A stretch of DNA of 64,000 nucleotides from Peribacillus cavernae (GTDB lineage Bacteria; Bacillota; Bacilli; Bacillales; DSM-1321), in the NCBI RefSeq assembly GCF_003989135.1, contig NZ_RYZZ01000014.1, positions 1 to 64,000 on the forward strand, read 5' to 3'. Positions 52,613 through 61,959 of the stretch are shown in pieces. The position numbers and the translations under genes were made by a program. The notes under the pieces are model-generated. The model worked only from the letters and a program-made list of their open reading frames with translations, was not told the DNA's origin and made no database searches. The stretch's first letter is position 1. Each line of letters begins with the position of its first letter.

Positions 52613-54022
52613 TCACTCCTCTTTGCCGATAATATTAAATTTCCTTAAGCGGTATTGAAGGCTTTGGCGGCTCAGCCCTAGTAGTTTCGCTGTGCGTGAA
52701 ATGTTGTGATTATTACTGTTTAATGTTTTTTGGATATAGTATTTTTCGACAACTTCCATATGATCCTTTAGTTGTACGGTTGTTTGCGAACTTTTTTGCA
52801 ATAACTCTTCAACCGGAGGCATGGAAGGAATGGCCTCCTTAAATTGCGATTTGTTTCGGTATTGGAAGGGCAAATGCGAATAACTGATAACCCCATCATT
52901 TACAATTAAATTCATTGCCCCTTCAATGATGTGCTCCAATTCACGGACGTTTCCCGGCCATCCATACGTAAGAAATGATTGAAGAACTTCTCCATCCACT
53001 TCTTTGACATCCATTTGAAACAACTGATTGTATTTTTCGATAAAATTTTGAACAAGCGGCAGGATGTCCTCTGTTCTGTCTCTTAAAGGAGGTATGAAGA
53101 TTATGACGACACCCAATCTGTAATATAAGTCTTTTCGTAAACGTTGATTAGCAATGGCATCAATCGGATCTTCGTTTATCGTCGCCATAATCCGTACATC
53201 AATCGGGGTATCTTTTGTATCCCCAATACGTCTGATCGTTTTTTCCTGTAATGCGCGTAAAAGTTTTGCCTGAAGGTTAGGGTTCAAGGAATTGATTTCA
53301 TCCAGTAATAAGGTTCCGCCTTCTGCTTGCTCAAATAATCCCGGATGTTCCGTGGCACCTGTGAATGCTCCTTTTTTCGTGCCAAACAGAAGGCTTTCCA
53401 GTAAATTATCAGGTATCGCGGCACAGTTTTGCGAAATAAAAGGCGCCGCAGAACGGTTACTGCCATTGTGGATGCTTTGGGCAAACAGTTCTTTTCCAGT
53501 GCCTGTTTCCCCAACAATTAGCACAGAAGAGGAAGTGCGTGTCGCTCTTTTGGAATTATCAATCACTTCCTGTATAGACAGACTCTCCCCGATAATGCTA
53601 TCGAATGTGTATTTTGTATTTCCTTTTCTATTGATATTATCCCTTATCAGTCTTTCGAGTTTTGTCACGTCCTTCGCAATCTCAACAGCGCCTTTGATCT
53701 GGCCGTCTTCTATGATGGGGAATGTATTATTAATCGTGGTAATTTCCATTCCTTTATTATTAAAATATGTCTGTTTGACATTCTTGGTTTCTTTCCCTTT
53801 TTGCAATGCTTGGACAAGAGTACTGTCTTGATCATTCGAAAACATGAACACATCCAATAAATTTTTATCCAGCACATCCTGAATATCCATAGACTCAATT
53901 TGCATCATTTTCTTATTATAAATGATCGTGTTTCCTTTTTCGTCGACGGCATGAAGCCCGACATCGATTTCATCTATGATCCTTATGAAAATTCCCCATA
54001 AATAATCGTTTTCTTGTTGCAT
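52613..54022 (-). CDS. rocR: RocR-type sigma-54-dependent activator of arginine catabolism
   Basis: A 469-residue enhancer-binding protein. The N-terminal PAS sensor (about residues 10-125) is followed by an AAA+ domain with Walker A VGETGTGKELFAQS, sigma-54 contact loop GAFTGA, Walker B GGTLLLDEINSL, and a C-terminal Fis-type HTH (NISRTAKLLGLSRQSLQYR). RocR responds to ornithine/citrulline and activates roc genes. It is divergent from a sigma-54 promoter and the roc genes, which supports the name. Confidence 0.92.
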   Translation of the reverse strand: MQQENDYLWGIFIRIIDEIDVGLHAVDEKGNTIIYNKKMMQIESMDIQDVLDKNLLDVFMFSNDQDSTLVQALQKGKETKNVKQTYFNNKGMEITTINNTFPIIEDGQIKGAVEIAKDVTKLERLIRDNINRKGNTKYTFDSIIGESLSIQEVIDNSKRATRTSSSVLIVGETGTGKELFAQSIHNGSNRSAAPFISQNCAAIPDNLLESLLFGTKKGAFTGATEHPGLFEQAEGGTLLLDEINSLNPNLQAKLLRALQEKTIRRIGDTKDTPIDVRIMATINEDPIDAIANQRLRKDLYYRLGVVIIFIPPLRDRTEDILPLVQNFIEKYNQLFQMDVKEVDGEVLQSFLTYGWPGNVRELEHIIEGAMNLIVNDGVISYSHLPFQYRNKSQFKEAIPSMPPVEELLQKSSQTTVQLKDHMEVVEKYYIQKTLNSNNHNISRTAKLLGLSRQSLQYRLRKFNIIGKEE

Positions 54023-54178
54023 CGCAAAACCCCCGGATAGTTTAGACTATTCTAATTGTATCTTGGATTTTCCTGTGCAGCAAAAAAATTTTGCATAGCT
54101 GGTGCAAAAAAATAGTGTAAGTGCAAAAAAGGTTGGCATTTTTCATTATTAGAAACCTAATAACCTCCTGTTTTGATG

Positions 54179-54195
54179 TTGGCACAGAACTTGCA
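54179..54195 (+). promoter_or_regulatory. Sigma-54 (SigL) promoter
   Basis: TTGGCAC-N5-TTGCA matches the -24/-12 consensus (TGGCAC-N5-TTGCW). It points to the rocA remnant and rocD. RocR, encoded on the other side, is the expected activator. Confidence 0.88.
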
Positions 54196-54239
54196 TTTAA
54201 GATTTATAGATAGATAAAAACATATCAGGTGGATTACTT

Positions 54240-54446
54240 ATGACATTCCCATATAAACATGAACCATTTACTGATTTTTCTACGAAAGAGAATCAACAAG
54301 CATGTTTCAACCGCGATTGTACAGGTGCCCTCGTCGGATATCAGCCTTTCGGAGGCTTTAATATGTCAGGCACAGATTCCAAAGCGGGCGGACCTGATTA
54401 CCTAATCCTTCACATGCAGGCAAAAACAACCTCTGAAATGCTTTAA
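54240..54446 (+). pseudogene. rocA: rocA (P5C dehydrogenase) with a large in-frame deletion
   Basis: The 68 codons start [20 protein letters not shown], the RocA N-terminus. They continue directly with [20 protein letters not shown] and the RocA C-terminus to SEML. About 445 of 515 residues, including the NAD site and catalytic Cys/Glu, are missing, yet the frame is intact. Pyrroline-5-carboxylate formed by RocD must be handled by another enzyme, if at all. It is the first gene after the sigma-54 promoter. Confidence 0.88.
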
Positions 54447-54518
54447 TTTATAAAAATAAAAAGATTGCTCGATGATTAAATGAAGCAGAATAAATTTTAT
54501 TTCAAGGAGGAAATAAAT

Positions 54519-55721
54519 ATGGCGACTTCGACAAAGTCTAATAAAATCATTGAAAAAACTTCCCAATTTGGTGCTAATAACTATCATCCGCTGCCAATCG
54601 TGATCTCGCAGGCAGAAGGAGTCTGGGTACAGGACCCGGAAGGCAATAAATATATGGACATGCTAAGTGCCTATTCGGCGTTAAACCAAGGCCACAGACA
54701 CCCAAAAATCATTCAGGCTTTAAAAGATCAAGCAGACAAGATTACCTTAACATCACGTGCTTTCCACAACGATCAGCTTGCGCCGTTTTATGAGAAGGTT
54801 GCAAAGTTGACCGGGAAGGATATGATTTTGCCAATGAACACCGGTGCTGAAGCCGTAGAAACAGCGATTAAAGCAGCGCGCCGCTGGGCTTATGACGTCA
54901 AAGGAGTGGCTGATAATCAAGCTGAAATTATCGCTTGTGAGGGAAATTTCCATGGCCGTACGATGACTGCTGTCTCCCTTTCTTCCGATACAGAATACAA
55001 ACGAGGATTTGGTCCGATGCTCCCTGGGATCAAATTAATCCCATACGGAGACATTGATGCTTTAAAATCTGCGATCACGCCTAACACGGCTGCATTCCTA
55101 GTTGAACCTATCCAAGGGGAAGCTGGTATCGTCATCCCGCCAGAAGGTTTCTTAAAACAAGTGGCTGAAGTGTGCCAGGAAAACAACATAGTATTTATCG
55201 CTGATGAAATACAGGCAGGCCTCGGCCGTTCCGGAAAAACATTTGCTTGCGATTGGGAAGAAGTAATACCGGATATGTACATCTTAGGAAAGGCACTTGG
55301 AGGAGGCGTATTTCCGATCTCATGTGTGGCTGCCAATAAAGAGGTCCTGGGCGTATTTAATCCAGGATCTCACGGCTCCACCTTTGGCGGGAATCCACTT
55401 GCTTGCGCTGTTTCGATTGCATCACTTGAAGTTCTCGAAGAAGAAAAGTTAGCGGAGCGTTCGTTAGAGTTAGGAAACTATTTTAAAGAAAAATTAGCGG
55501 AAATCGACAATCCAATCATAAAAGAAGTTCGCGGCAGAGGATTGTTCATTGGGGTTGAGTTGACGGAAGCGGCACGCCCATTTTGTGAAAGATTAAAAGA
55601 AGAAGGTCTGCTATGCAAGGAAACACATGATACTGTCATACGCTTTGCCCCGCCATTGGTGATTTCAAAAGAAGATCTTGACTGGGCCATTTCAAAAATT
55701 AAAACAGTGTTATCTAACTAA
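54519..55721 (+). CDS. rocD: Ornithine aminotransferase RocD
   Basis: A PLP enzyme turning ornithine and 2-oxoglutarate into glutamate semialdehyde and glutamate. It has 400 residues. [64 protein letters not shown] and the PLP lysine in LGKALGGG are intact. ATG 54519 with AAGGAGG ahead is chosen; the frame to 54480 lacks a ribosome site. It follows the gutted rocA. Confidence 0.95.
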   Translation: MATSTKSNKIIEKTSQFGANNYHPLPIVISQAEGVWVQDPEGNKYMDMLSAYSALNQGHRHPKIIQALKDQADKITLTSRAFHNDQLAPFYEKVAKLTGKDMILPMNTGAEAVETAIKAARRWAYDVKGVADNQAEIIACEGNFHGRTMTAVSLSSDTEYKRGFGPMLPGIKLIPYGDIDALKSAITPNTAAFLVEPIQGEAGIVIPPEGFLKQVAEVCQENNIVFIADEIQAGLGRSGKTFACDWEEVIPDMYILGKALGGGVFPISCVAANKEVLGVFNPGSHGSTFGGNPLACAVSIASLEVLEEEKLAERSLELGNYFKEKLAEIDNPIIKEVRGRGLFIGVELTEAARPFCERLKEEGLLCKETHDTVIRFAPPLVISKEDLDWAISKIKTVLSN

Positions 55722-55740
55722 TTTTCTATAAATAAACGAT

Positions 55741-55775
55741 CCGAAGTGGAAGGAGACTCCACTTCGGTGGCTGTT
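55741..55775 (+). terminator. Hairpin after rocD
   Basis: CCGAAGTGGA pairs with TCCACTTCGG around a 7-nt loop. The tail GTGGCTGTTTATA is only weakly T-rich. Confidence 0.5.
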
Positions 55776-56163
55776 TATACTGTTAAATATTAGGGAAATT
55801 AGTAGGGATTGTTATATATTCCTGCTTGACTTACTATCGCCAATTATCTGAAAACAATAACATTTTTAAATCGTTATCTTCTGCTGTTAAAATAAAAGAG
55901 GATCCAATTAACAGCAAATATTGTAGATGTTTATCCTAAACTAGATTTAAGAGCGACTCTCAAGAAATGAGAGCGATAATAGAAATTTAAGAGCTATTAT
56001 GAAAACGCATTCATTTCAGGGTAAAAAATCAACAAACAAGAGTCAGCAATGACCTTGAAGGCCAATTAAAGACTGAAAAACAAATGATTGTCTAAAGAAA
56101 AGGATTACTCGATAAGAGTGTAATCCGAACTAGTTTCATATAATTTTTTTTACACAATTAGGA
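55776..56163. other. Intergenic, no gene seen
   Basis: About 390 bp of AT-rich sequence between rocD and rocF with short direct words (GAGAGCGA, GAGCTATTA) but no open frame with a ribosome site and no second TTGGCAC-type promoter. rocF therefore probably has its own SigA promoter or depends on read-through. Confidence 0.45.
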
Positions 56164-56179
56164 AAAGAGGGACCATAAT

Positions 56180-57079
56180 ATGAATAAAAGTATTACAATT
56201 ATTGGAATGCCTATGGACTTAGGCCAAATGCGGCGCGGCGTCGATATGGGGCCCAGTGCAATCCGCTATGCAGGAATTGTGGAAAGACTGCAAGGCCTGA
56301 ATCTTGAGATACATGATCGAGGGGATATCCAAATTGGCAGGCCTGAAGTGGTCATTGACCCGGATACAAAAATGCGCAATTTGGAATTAGTAGCTGAGAA
56401 AAGCGAGATTCTTGCTAAGGTAGTCGATAAAGTAATTGAAGATGAATCTTTTCCTTTAGTGTTTGGAGGAGACCATAGTATTGCTATCGGAACTTTAGCC
56501 GGAGTAGCCAGGCATTATGAGAATCTTGGAGTGATCTGGTACGACGCTCACGGGGACTTGAACACTGCGGAAACTTCTCCATCAGGAAATATCCATGGAA
56601 TGCCATTAGCTGCAAGCCTGGGAATAGGACATCCTGTTTTAACCCAAATTGGTGGCTATTCTCCAAAGATCAAACCGGAAAATCTAGTGATCATTGGTGC
56701 CCGTTCACTGGACGTGGGAGAAAGAAAGTTAATAAAAGAAAAAGGAATTAAAGTCTACACAATGCACGAAATTGATCGTTTGGGCATGGCTAAAGTGATA
56801 GAAGAAACCATTGAATACCTTAAAGCAAGAACAGATAGTGTCCATCTTTCCTTAGATTTGGACGGTCTTGATCCTACTGATGCGCCTGGAGTCGGAACAC
56901 CTGTTTTGGGAGGCATCAGCTACCGGGAAAGCCACCTGGCCATGGAAATGCTCGCGGAAACCAAAATGATTACTTCAGCTGAATTCGTTGAAGTAAATCC
57001 AATCCTGGATGAGAGAAATAAAACCGCTCTTGCAGCAGTTGCTTTGATGGGCTCCCTGTTTGGTGAGAAATTGTTATAA
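56180..57079 (+). CDS. rocF: Arginase RocF
   Basis: Splits arginine to ornithine and urea. It has 299 residues. The binuclear manganese ligands are in GGDHSIAIG, WYDAHGDLNT and LDLDGLDPTDAPG. GMPMDLGQMRRGVDMGPSAI is the usual N-terminus. ATG 56180 has AAAGAGGG ahead. With rocD it forms arginine to glutamate semialdehyde. Confidence 0.95.
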   Translation: MNKSITIIGMPMDLGQMRRGVDMGPSAIRYAGIVERLQGLNLEIHDRGDIQIGRPEVVIDPDTKMRNLELVAEKSEILAKVVDKVIEDESFPLVFGGDHSIAIGTLAGVARHYENLGVIWYDAHGDLNTAETSPSGNIHGMPLAASLGIGHPVLTQIGGYSPKIKPENLVIIGARSLDVGERKLIKEKGIKVYTMHEIDRLGMAKVIEETIEYLKARTDSVHLSLDLDGLDPTDAPGVGTPVLGGISYRESHLAMEMLAETKMITSAEFVEVNPILDERNKTALAAVALMGSLFGEKLL

Positions 57080-57329
57080 ACGTTATAAATCAACCATTTT
57101 AAGGACAATATTGAGTATTCTTTGGTTTTCTCAATAATATGAAAGGACTTTACAACAGGTGATGAAGGACTCTATAAATGCTGGAATACAATTGGATTAT
57201 AAGTCAGTAGTCTAGTAAAAAAAAGGTCTTTTTTTCTGTTACTAAGCTATCGCCAAAAAAGCTGAATATGAGATTAATTTATAGATATGATCAATATAAG
57301 TGGAAATAACAGGTTTCGATTTCGGTTAA

Positions 57330-57455
57330 AGTTTTGTCGTCACTTTTGTCGTTTCGTCGTCTGTTTTTCTGTTTTGGCGTTTCTTTTTCTAGTTTTGTCG
57401 TCACTTTTATCATTTTGTTGTCACTTTTAATTTTGTCATCTGTTTTTCTATATAA
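57330..57455. repeat. Imperfect ~60-bp tandem duplication of TTTTGTCGTC words
   Basis: GTTTTGTCGTCACTTTT occurs at about 57331 and 57394. The intervening words TTTTGTCATC, TTTCGTCGTC and CTGTTTTTCT also recur at matching places. ATATAAGTGG flanks both sides (57293 and 57454). The plus strand is almost free of A in places, giving a strong T/G bias. Confidence 0.55.
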
Positions 57456-57493
57456 GTGGCTATTAACTCGATGCGGAAGGAGGAGCCATAAAA

Positions 57494-57910
57494 ATGGTTG
57501 AAGGCTATCGATTTTCACATCGTCTTAAAGCGTTATTCAGAAATTGATGGGCAAAAAATTGTCTTTAATGCTCATTATTTAACCGATTTAGATGTCGCGG
57601 TCACGGAATATTTCCTGGAAGGTTTGCAGCTGGACATGGCTGAACTGGCAGAGAACAGAGAGTTTGATTTTGTCCTGGCGAAAACGACGCTGGAATATAA
57701 AAGCCCGGCCTATCTAAACGATTGGTTGAATATTTGGTGCCGTGTGGGGAAAGTTGGCAATGCCAGCATGACTATGGATTTTAAGATTACAAGAGATGGG
57801 GAGACGGATCCTTTGCTTTTTTTAAAAAAGAGTTGCAAGAGATAAATACAAATTTCGACCGGAAAATGCTCGTAGTATGTGAACGGTTTCGATTGGTTTA
57901 TAAGGAAAAA
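57494..57910 (+). pseudogene. 4HBT acyl-CoA thioesterase, frameshifted
   Basis: GGAGGAGCC precedes ATG 57494, which gives MVEGYRFSHRLK and then shifts near 57530 to RYSEIDGQKIVFNAHYLTDL, the hot-dog thioesterase start. ENREFDFVLAKTTLEYKSPA and VGKVGNASMTMDFKITRDGE continue. A second break near 57815 leaves YKFRPENARSM out of frame. The typical length is about 140 residues. Two independent breaks make it a real pseudogene. Confidence 0.75.
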
Positions 57911-57951
57911 GTCATCTGAAGAAACTAGTTAGATTTTCTTGAGAGAAAAAA

Positions 57952-57988
57952 ACCACCTCTGATTCATGTTGACTCAGAGGTGTTTATT
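57952..57988. terminator. Terminator between thioesterase remnant and glcF
   Basis: ACCACCTCTGA pairs with TCAGAGGTGTT and is followed by TATTTC; A7 lies on the other side, so it may serve both strands. Confidence 0.7.
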
Positions 57989-58042
57989 TCAGGAACTATG
58001 ATCCAACAAAAATGAAGCTCAGTTCATAGTACGTTGTTTGTT

Positions 58043-59347
58043 TTATGAAATTCCGGCTGCCTCTGCCAAATACTCGATTAGATGCATGGCACGTACAGAT
58101 TCGGAGAGCTTTTCGCGTTCAATACCAAGTTTCATCTGCAGCAGGCATCCCGGGTTGGTCGTAATAATGACGGATGCTCCGGTCGCTTTCGTATCCTTCA
58201 TTTTCCTATCGAGAATATCCATGGATGCATCATAATTGATAATATTATAGATTCCCGCTGAGCCGCAGCACATGTCCGCCTGTTCCATCTCTATAAACCT
58301 AATTCCTGATACACTGTTTAGAAGGTCCAGTGGTTCACTGGTAACCTTTTGAACATTGGTCATGTGACACGAACGTTGATAGGTTACTAGTTCCCCGGGA
58401 TATGTGTGTAAATTAGACAGACCGCCACAGGAGACAAGCACCTGACTGATGTCTCTTGACTTTGCAGAGAACGCGGCTGCTCTATCAGCCCATTCTTTAT
58501 CATCTTCAAGCAGATGGCCGTATTCATACAGCATAGCACCGCATCCTCCTGCATTATTAACTATGAAGTCTACGCCCGCTTGTTCAAATGCAGTGATGTT
58601 TTGTTTGGCAAGACGTTTGGTTTCTTCCATTTCACCAGAATGAGAATGCAACGCGCCACAGCACGTCTGTTTCGGTACTACAATAACTTCACAACCCGCT
58701 TCTGCAAGCAGCTGTACAGACAATCGGTTGATACGTTGAAACATTGCATCCATTATACATCCTGTAAAAAAAGCTACGGTATACTTCTTTTCTCCCTTTG
58801 CTTTTACTCTATTAGGGGTTTTTTTGCGTTCTGCAGGTGAAACAGCCTGAGGCATGATCGCTTCGAAATCACCGAGGTGATTAGGTAACCTCTTCATGGC
58901 ACCTGATGTGCGTCCTGCCTTTTGAAGCCCGCTTTTTTCATAGAGCCAAAACGCATTGCCGGTGAATTTCATGATTTTTCTGTTTGGAAATACTTTTTGA
59001 AACATTGCTTTTCGCAGCAGTCGAACCGGAGCGGAAAATTTCTTGCGTCTGACAAGTGCCGCCCGGGCCGCTTCAAGTATAGAACCATATTCTACTCCGG
59101 TTGGACAAGCTGTTTCGCAAGCCCGGCAACCAAGGCAAAGATCCAATGGCTCTTCTAATACCGATAAATCGGTAATCTTTCCTTCACCAACCATTTTTAC
59201 AAGATTAATTCGACCGCGTGGAGAATGGGTTTCTTTTCCCATCGTAATATATGTCGGACAGACGGGCAAACAGTATCCGCATTGAACACAGCTGTTTGTT
59301 TTTTCATATCGGAATTCTTCCCTTAATTGTTCAAGAGATTGTTTCAT
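58043..59347 (-). CDS. glcF: Glycolate oxidase iron-sulfur subunit GlcF
   Basis: A 434-residue electron-transfer subunit. Two 4Fe-4S motifs (CVQCGYCLPVCP and CLGCRACETACP) lie in the first 90 residues. Two CCG domains follow, with CCGALHSH near 230 and CCGSAG near 365. It passes electrons from GlcD flavin to the membrane quinone pool. It starts 1 base after the glcD stop, so the two are co-translated. Confidence 0.93.
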   Translation of the reverse strand: MKQSLEQLREEFRYEKTNSCVQCGYCLPVCPTYITMGKETHSPRGRINLVKMVGEGKITDLSVLEEPLDLCLGCRACETACPTGVEYGSILEAARAALVRRKKFSAPVRLLRKAMFQKVFPNRKIMKFTGNAFWLYEKSGLQKAGRTSGAMKRLPNHLGDFEAIMPQAVSPAERKKTPNRVKAKGEKKYTVAFFTGCIMDAMFQRINRLSVQLLAEAGCEVIVVPKQTCCGALHSHSGEMEETKRLAKQNITAFEQAGVDFIVNNAGGCGAMLYEYGHLLEDDKEWADRAAAFSAKSRDISQVLVSCGGLSNLHTYPGELVTYQRSCHMTNVQKVTSEPLDLLNSVSGIRFIEMEQADMCCGSAGIYNIINYDASMDILDRKMKDTKATGASVIITTNPGCLLQMKLGIEREKLSESVRAMHLIEYLAEAAGIS

Positions 59348-59348
59348 G

Positions 59349-60758
59349 TTAACTCAACTCCAATTTTTGTCCGGGTTCCGGAAAAATTTTTCCTGGATTC
59401 ATGATGTTGTTTGGATCCCAAGATTCTTTTATCCGCTTCATCATATCGAGGCCAATCGCTCCTAACTCCATTTCCATAAACGGGGCTTTCATCAACCCGA
59501 TGCCATGCTCACCGGAAAGGGTTCCACCAAGTTCAATGGCTGCTGTAAAGATTTCAGCAACGGCCTGTTCGACGCGGCGCATTTCTTCCTTATCGCTTTT
59601 GTCACATATGATGTTCGGATGAAGATTGCCATCACCCGCATGTCCAAATACCACGAGGTGAACATCGTACTTGTCACGAATTTCCTGCAATCTCATGCAC
59701 ATTTGCGGGATTTTGCTTCGTGGCACAGTAGCGTCTTCAGAAATTTTCGTTGGTTTTATCCGTGCGATTGCTGGAGATACCAACTTACGGGCTTTCCAAA
59801 TTTCTGCTCGCTCCTCTGCATTTTGTGGGATGCGAATTTCCCGGGCTCCAACCGAATCGCACAGGTCAGCTGCTTGTTTGACCTCATCCTTCAAAGCTAA
59901 AGGATGTCCATCCAGTTCTATTAGAATAATCGCTTCTGCATTCAGAGGCAGTCCTAATGGCTCGTAATTTTCAACCGCCGCAATGGAGGCCTTATCCATC
60001 AGTTCCATTTTGGAAGGCAAAATACCGGAGGATAAAATTTTAGAAATGGCACTTCCAGCATCAATGAGACTATTAAATACCGCCATAATCGTCTCGGAGC
60101 CCTGGGGTTTTGGAATAAGACGCAGCACTGCTTTTGTGATGATGCCCAGCGTACCTTCTGATCCAACAATGAGTTTTGTTAAGTCGTAACCGGTTACATT
60201 TTTCACTGTACTGCCTCCAGTCTTGATGATTTCCCCCTCGGGCGTGATAACCTCCAAACCAATAACATAATCTTTTGTTACTCCGTATTTTAGTCCCCTG
60301 GGCCCTCCTGAGTTCTCTGCCATATTCCCGCCAATGGTAGAGACATGTGAACTGCTTGGATCAGGAGGGTACATTAAACCTTTTTGTTCGGCAGCTTTAT
60401 GGATATTAGCGGTTAATATACCTGGAGAGACAACAGCAACTAGATCTTCTCCATGAATTTCAAGCAAATCGTCCATAACGGACAGGTCGAACACCATGCC
60501 GCCCTTGACGGGAAGTGGACCCCCGCTCAAGGAAGTGGACTGGCCGCGGGGATAGACAGGAATCTGTTCGCGGTTGGCAAGTTTCACTAGTTGGGCCAAT
60601 TCTTCTGTACTTTTTGTTTGAATGACCGCATCTGGTAAAAATGTACCGAAAGAACCGTCAAATGAATAGCTGAAACGGTCACTTTCATCTGTTAGAACTC
60701 TGCCGCTTTTGACGATCTTTTTGATTTCATCAATATGATTCGATGTCATCATCTTCAT
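59349..60758 (-). CDS. glcD: Glycolate/2-hydroxyacid oxidase FAD subunit GlcD
   Basis: A 469-residue FAD-linked oxidase of the GlcD/D-LDH family. FAD-binding PCMH region: PVYPRGQSTSLSGGPLPVKG, DPSSSHVSTIGGNMAENSGG and VGSEGTLGIIT. The C-terminal FAD_oxidase_C part has VFGHAGDGNLHPNI and SGEHGIGLMK. It oxidises glycolate or a similar 2-hydroxyacid. GAGGGGGAG lies before ATG. GlcE is absent, as in other Bacillus glcDF pairs. Confidence 0.93.
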   Translation of the reverse strand: MKMMTSNHIDEIKKIVKSGRVLTDESDRFSYSFDGSFGTFLPDAVIQTKSTEELAQLVKLANREQIPVYPRGQSTSLSGGPLPVKGGMVFDLSVMDDLLEIHGEDLVAVVSPGILTANIHKAAEQKGLMYPPDPSSSHVSTIGGNMAENSGGPRGLKYGVTKDYVIGLEVITPEGEIIKTGGSTVKNVTGYDLTKLIVGSEGTLGIITKAVLRLIPKPQGSETIMAVFNSLIDAGSAISKILSSGILPSKMELMDKASIAAVENYEPLGLPLNAEAIILIELDGHPLALKDEVKQAADLCDSVGAREIRIPQNAEERAEIWKARKLVSPAIARIKPTKISEDATVPRSKIPQMCMRLQEIRDKYDVHLVVFGHAGDGNLHPNIICDKSDKEEMRRVEQAVAEIFTAAIELGGTLSGEHGIGLMKAPFMEMELGAIGLDMMKRIKESWDPNNIMNPGKIFPEPGQKLELS

Positions 60759-60782
60759 TTCATTCTCCCCCTCTTTGTTAAA

Positions 60783-61490
60783 TTAAATGGTGTAATCTTT
60801 TAAGAACAGGCTTAATTTTTTTTCTGCGTTTTTTAAATGAATCAAGCATTGGATTTTAGCTAACTCTGGTTCTTCCACTTCTATTGCCAGTAAGATATTA
60901 TGGTGTTCATTGTAAACGGCCCTGCGCTTTTGAACTAATTCTGCGTTAGGACGAAGGGTGATCTTTAATGTTCTTTCATAAAGGGAGGATAGGTTTTCCA
61001 ATGTTTGAATCATAATCGGATTCTGTGTAGCCAAAATGACTGAGCGATGGAACTCTATATCGGCCTCCATTGCACTGTTGCCCTTATCAATAGATTCATC
61101 TTCCATTTTCTTCACTATTTGCTTCATTTGTTCAAGCTGTTCAGATGTACGTCTGAGCGCTGCTAAATAGGCAGCTTCAGGCTCCAAGATCTTTCTCATT
61201 TCAAATAAATACTTAATACTCTCCACATCATCACTTTCAATTCGAATGCGCTGCAATAATGTTGAATTTGTTGCTTCTTCTACATAACTTCCTCCTCCTT
61301 GACGAGAAGAAATGACACCCGCTGCCCGCAACATACTTAATGCCTCGCGTATAGGTACTCTGCTTACGCCAAATTGAGCCGTCAACTCCATTTCTGTTGG
61401 TAATTTCGACCCCGGGGGAAACTTTCCCGATTCAATTAATTGTAGTAATTCGCGGGATATGGTTTGTGAAACTTTTTCTTTTTGGGGCAT
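60783..61490 (-). CDS. FadR-subfamily GntR regulator of the glc module
   Basis: A 235-residue regulator. The winged helix (about residues 8-75) includes GSKLPTEMELTAQFGVSRVP and IREALSMLRAAGVI. The FCD ligand domain (about 90-225) includes FEMRKILEPEAAYLAA and EADIEFHRSVILATQNP, with the metal/acid-binding His. Such proteins repress lactate or glycolate genes until the acid binds. It is co-directional with glcDF and divergent from the MFS gene; two matching operators lie between. Confidence 0.9.
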   Translation of the reverse strand: MPQKEKVSQTISRELLQLIESGKFPPGSKLPTEMELTAQFGVSRVPIREALSMLRAAGVISSRQGGGSYVEEATNSTLLQRIRIESDDVESIKYLFEMRKILEPEAAYLAALRRTSEQLEQMKQIVKKMEDESIDKGNSAMEADIEFHRSVILATQNPIMIQTLENLSSLYERTLKITLRPNAELVQKRRAVYNEHHNILLAIEVEEPELAKIQCLIHLKNAEKKLSLFLKDYTI

Positions 61491-61564
61491 GTTCTGTCTC
61501 CCTTTACTCTATATTCATATTATTACGGATAATTGTGAAAACGATTTCTGTATTTTCCCAAATA

Positions 61565-61579
61565 ATTTGTATAACAAAT
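61565..61579. promoter_or_regulatory. FadR/GntR-type operator 1
   Basis: The palindrome ATTTGT-ATA-ACAAAT contains TTGTATAACAA, matching the FadR-subfamily consensus TNGTNNNACNA. It lies about 75 bp upstream of the regulator start. Confidence 0.6.
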
Positions 61580-61679
61580 ATGTGATTGAATATGTTTTAT
61601 TTTAAGAAAATATGATTTACAGTTGGTTAGTTTCACCTTTATAATAAACAAAAGTAGCAAATTACACAATATATAGGAG

Positions 61680-61702
61680 AAAATTTGTAATACAAATTTT
61701 CC
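61680..61702. promoter_or_regulatory. FadR/GntR-type operator 2
   Basis: A 21-bp palindrome AAAATTTGTA-A-TACAAATTTT contains TTGTAATACAA, again TNGTNNNACNA. It and operator 1 share the TTTGT...ACAAA core in the divergent regulator-transporter gap. Confidence 0.65.
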
Positions 61703-61826
61703 TGTAAGAGTACTAACTAATAACACGTAAGCTAATCATCATGTTGTGCTTCTCTTGTTAGCTGCGGGCTAAACACTAAAATAGCGACCAGCTAATGAAT
61801 GTAAAGGAATTTTTGATCGCAAAAAA

Positions 61827-61840
61827 TGTAAACCTTTACA
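61827..61840. promoter_or_regulatory. cre-like site (CcpA) upstream of the MFS gene
   Basis: TGTAAACCTTTACA is close to the cre consensus TGNAANCGNTNNCA, apart from the central CG. It suggests catabolite control of acid uptake. AATGTAAAGG further upstream forms a second half-match. Confidence 0.45.
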
Positions 61841-61959
61841 TTTCGTTAATAGCCGCTCTATTTCTATGTGCAGAGTCCTGGTTATAAATAAATTGAGATG
61901 TATTTATTTCATCATCAGTTTAAAACGTTTTCTATTATTTCAATTGAGGGGGAATCAGA

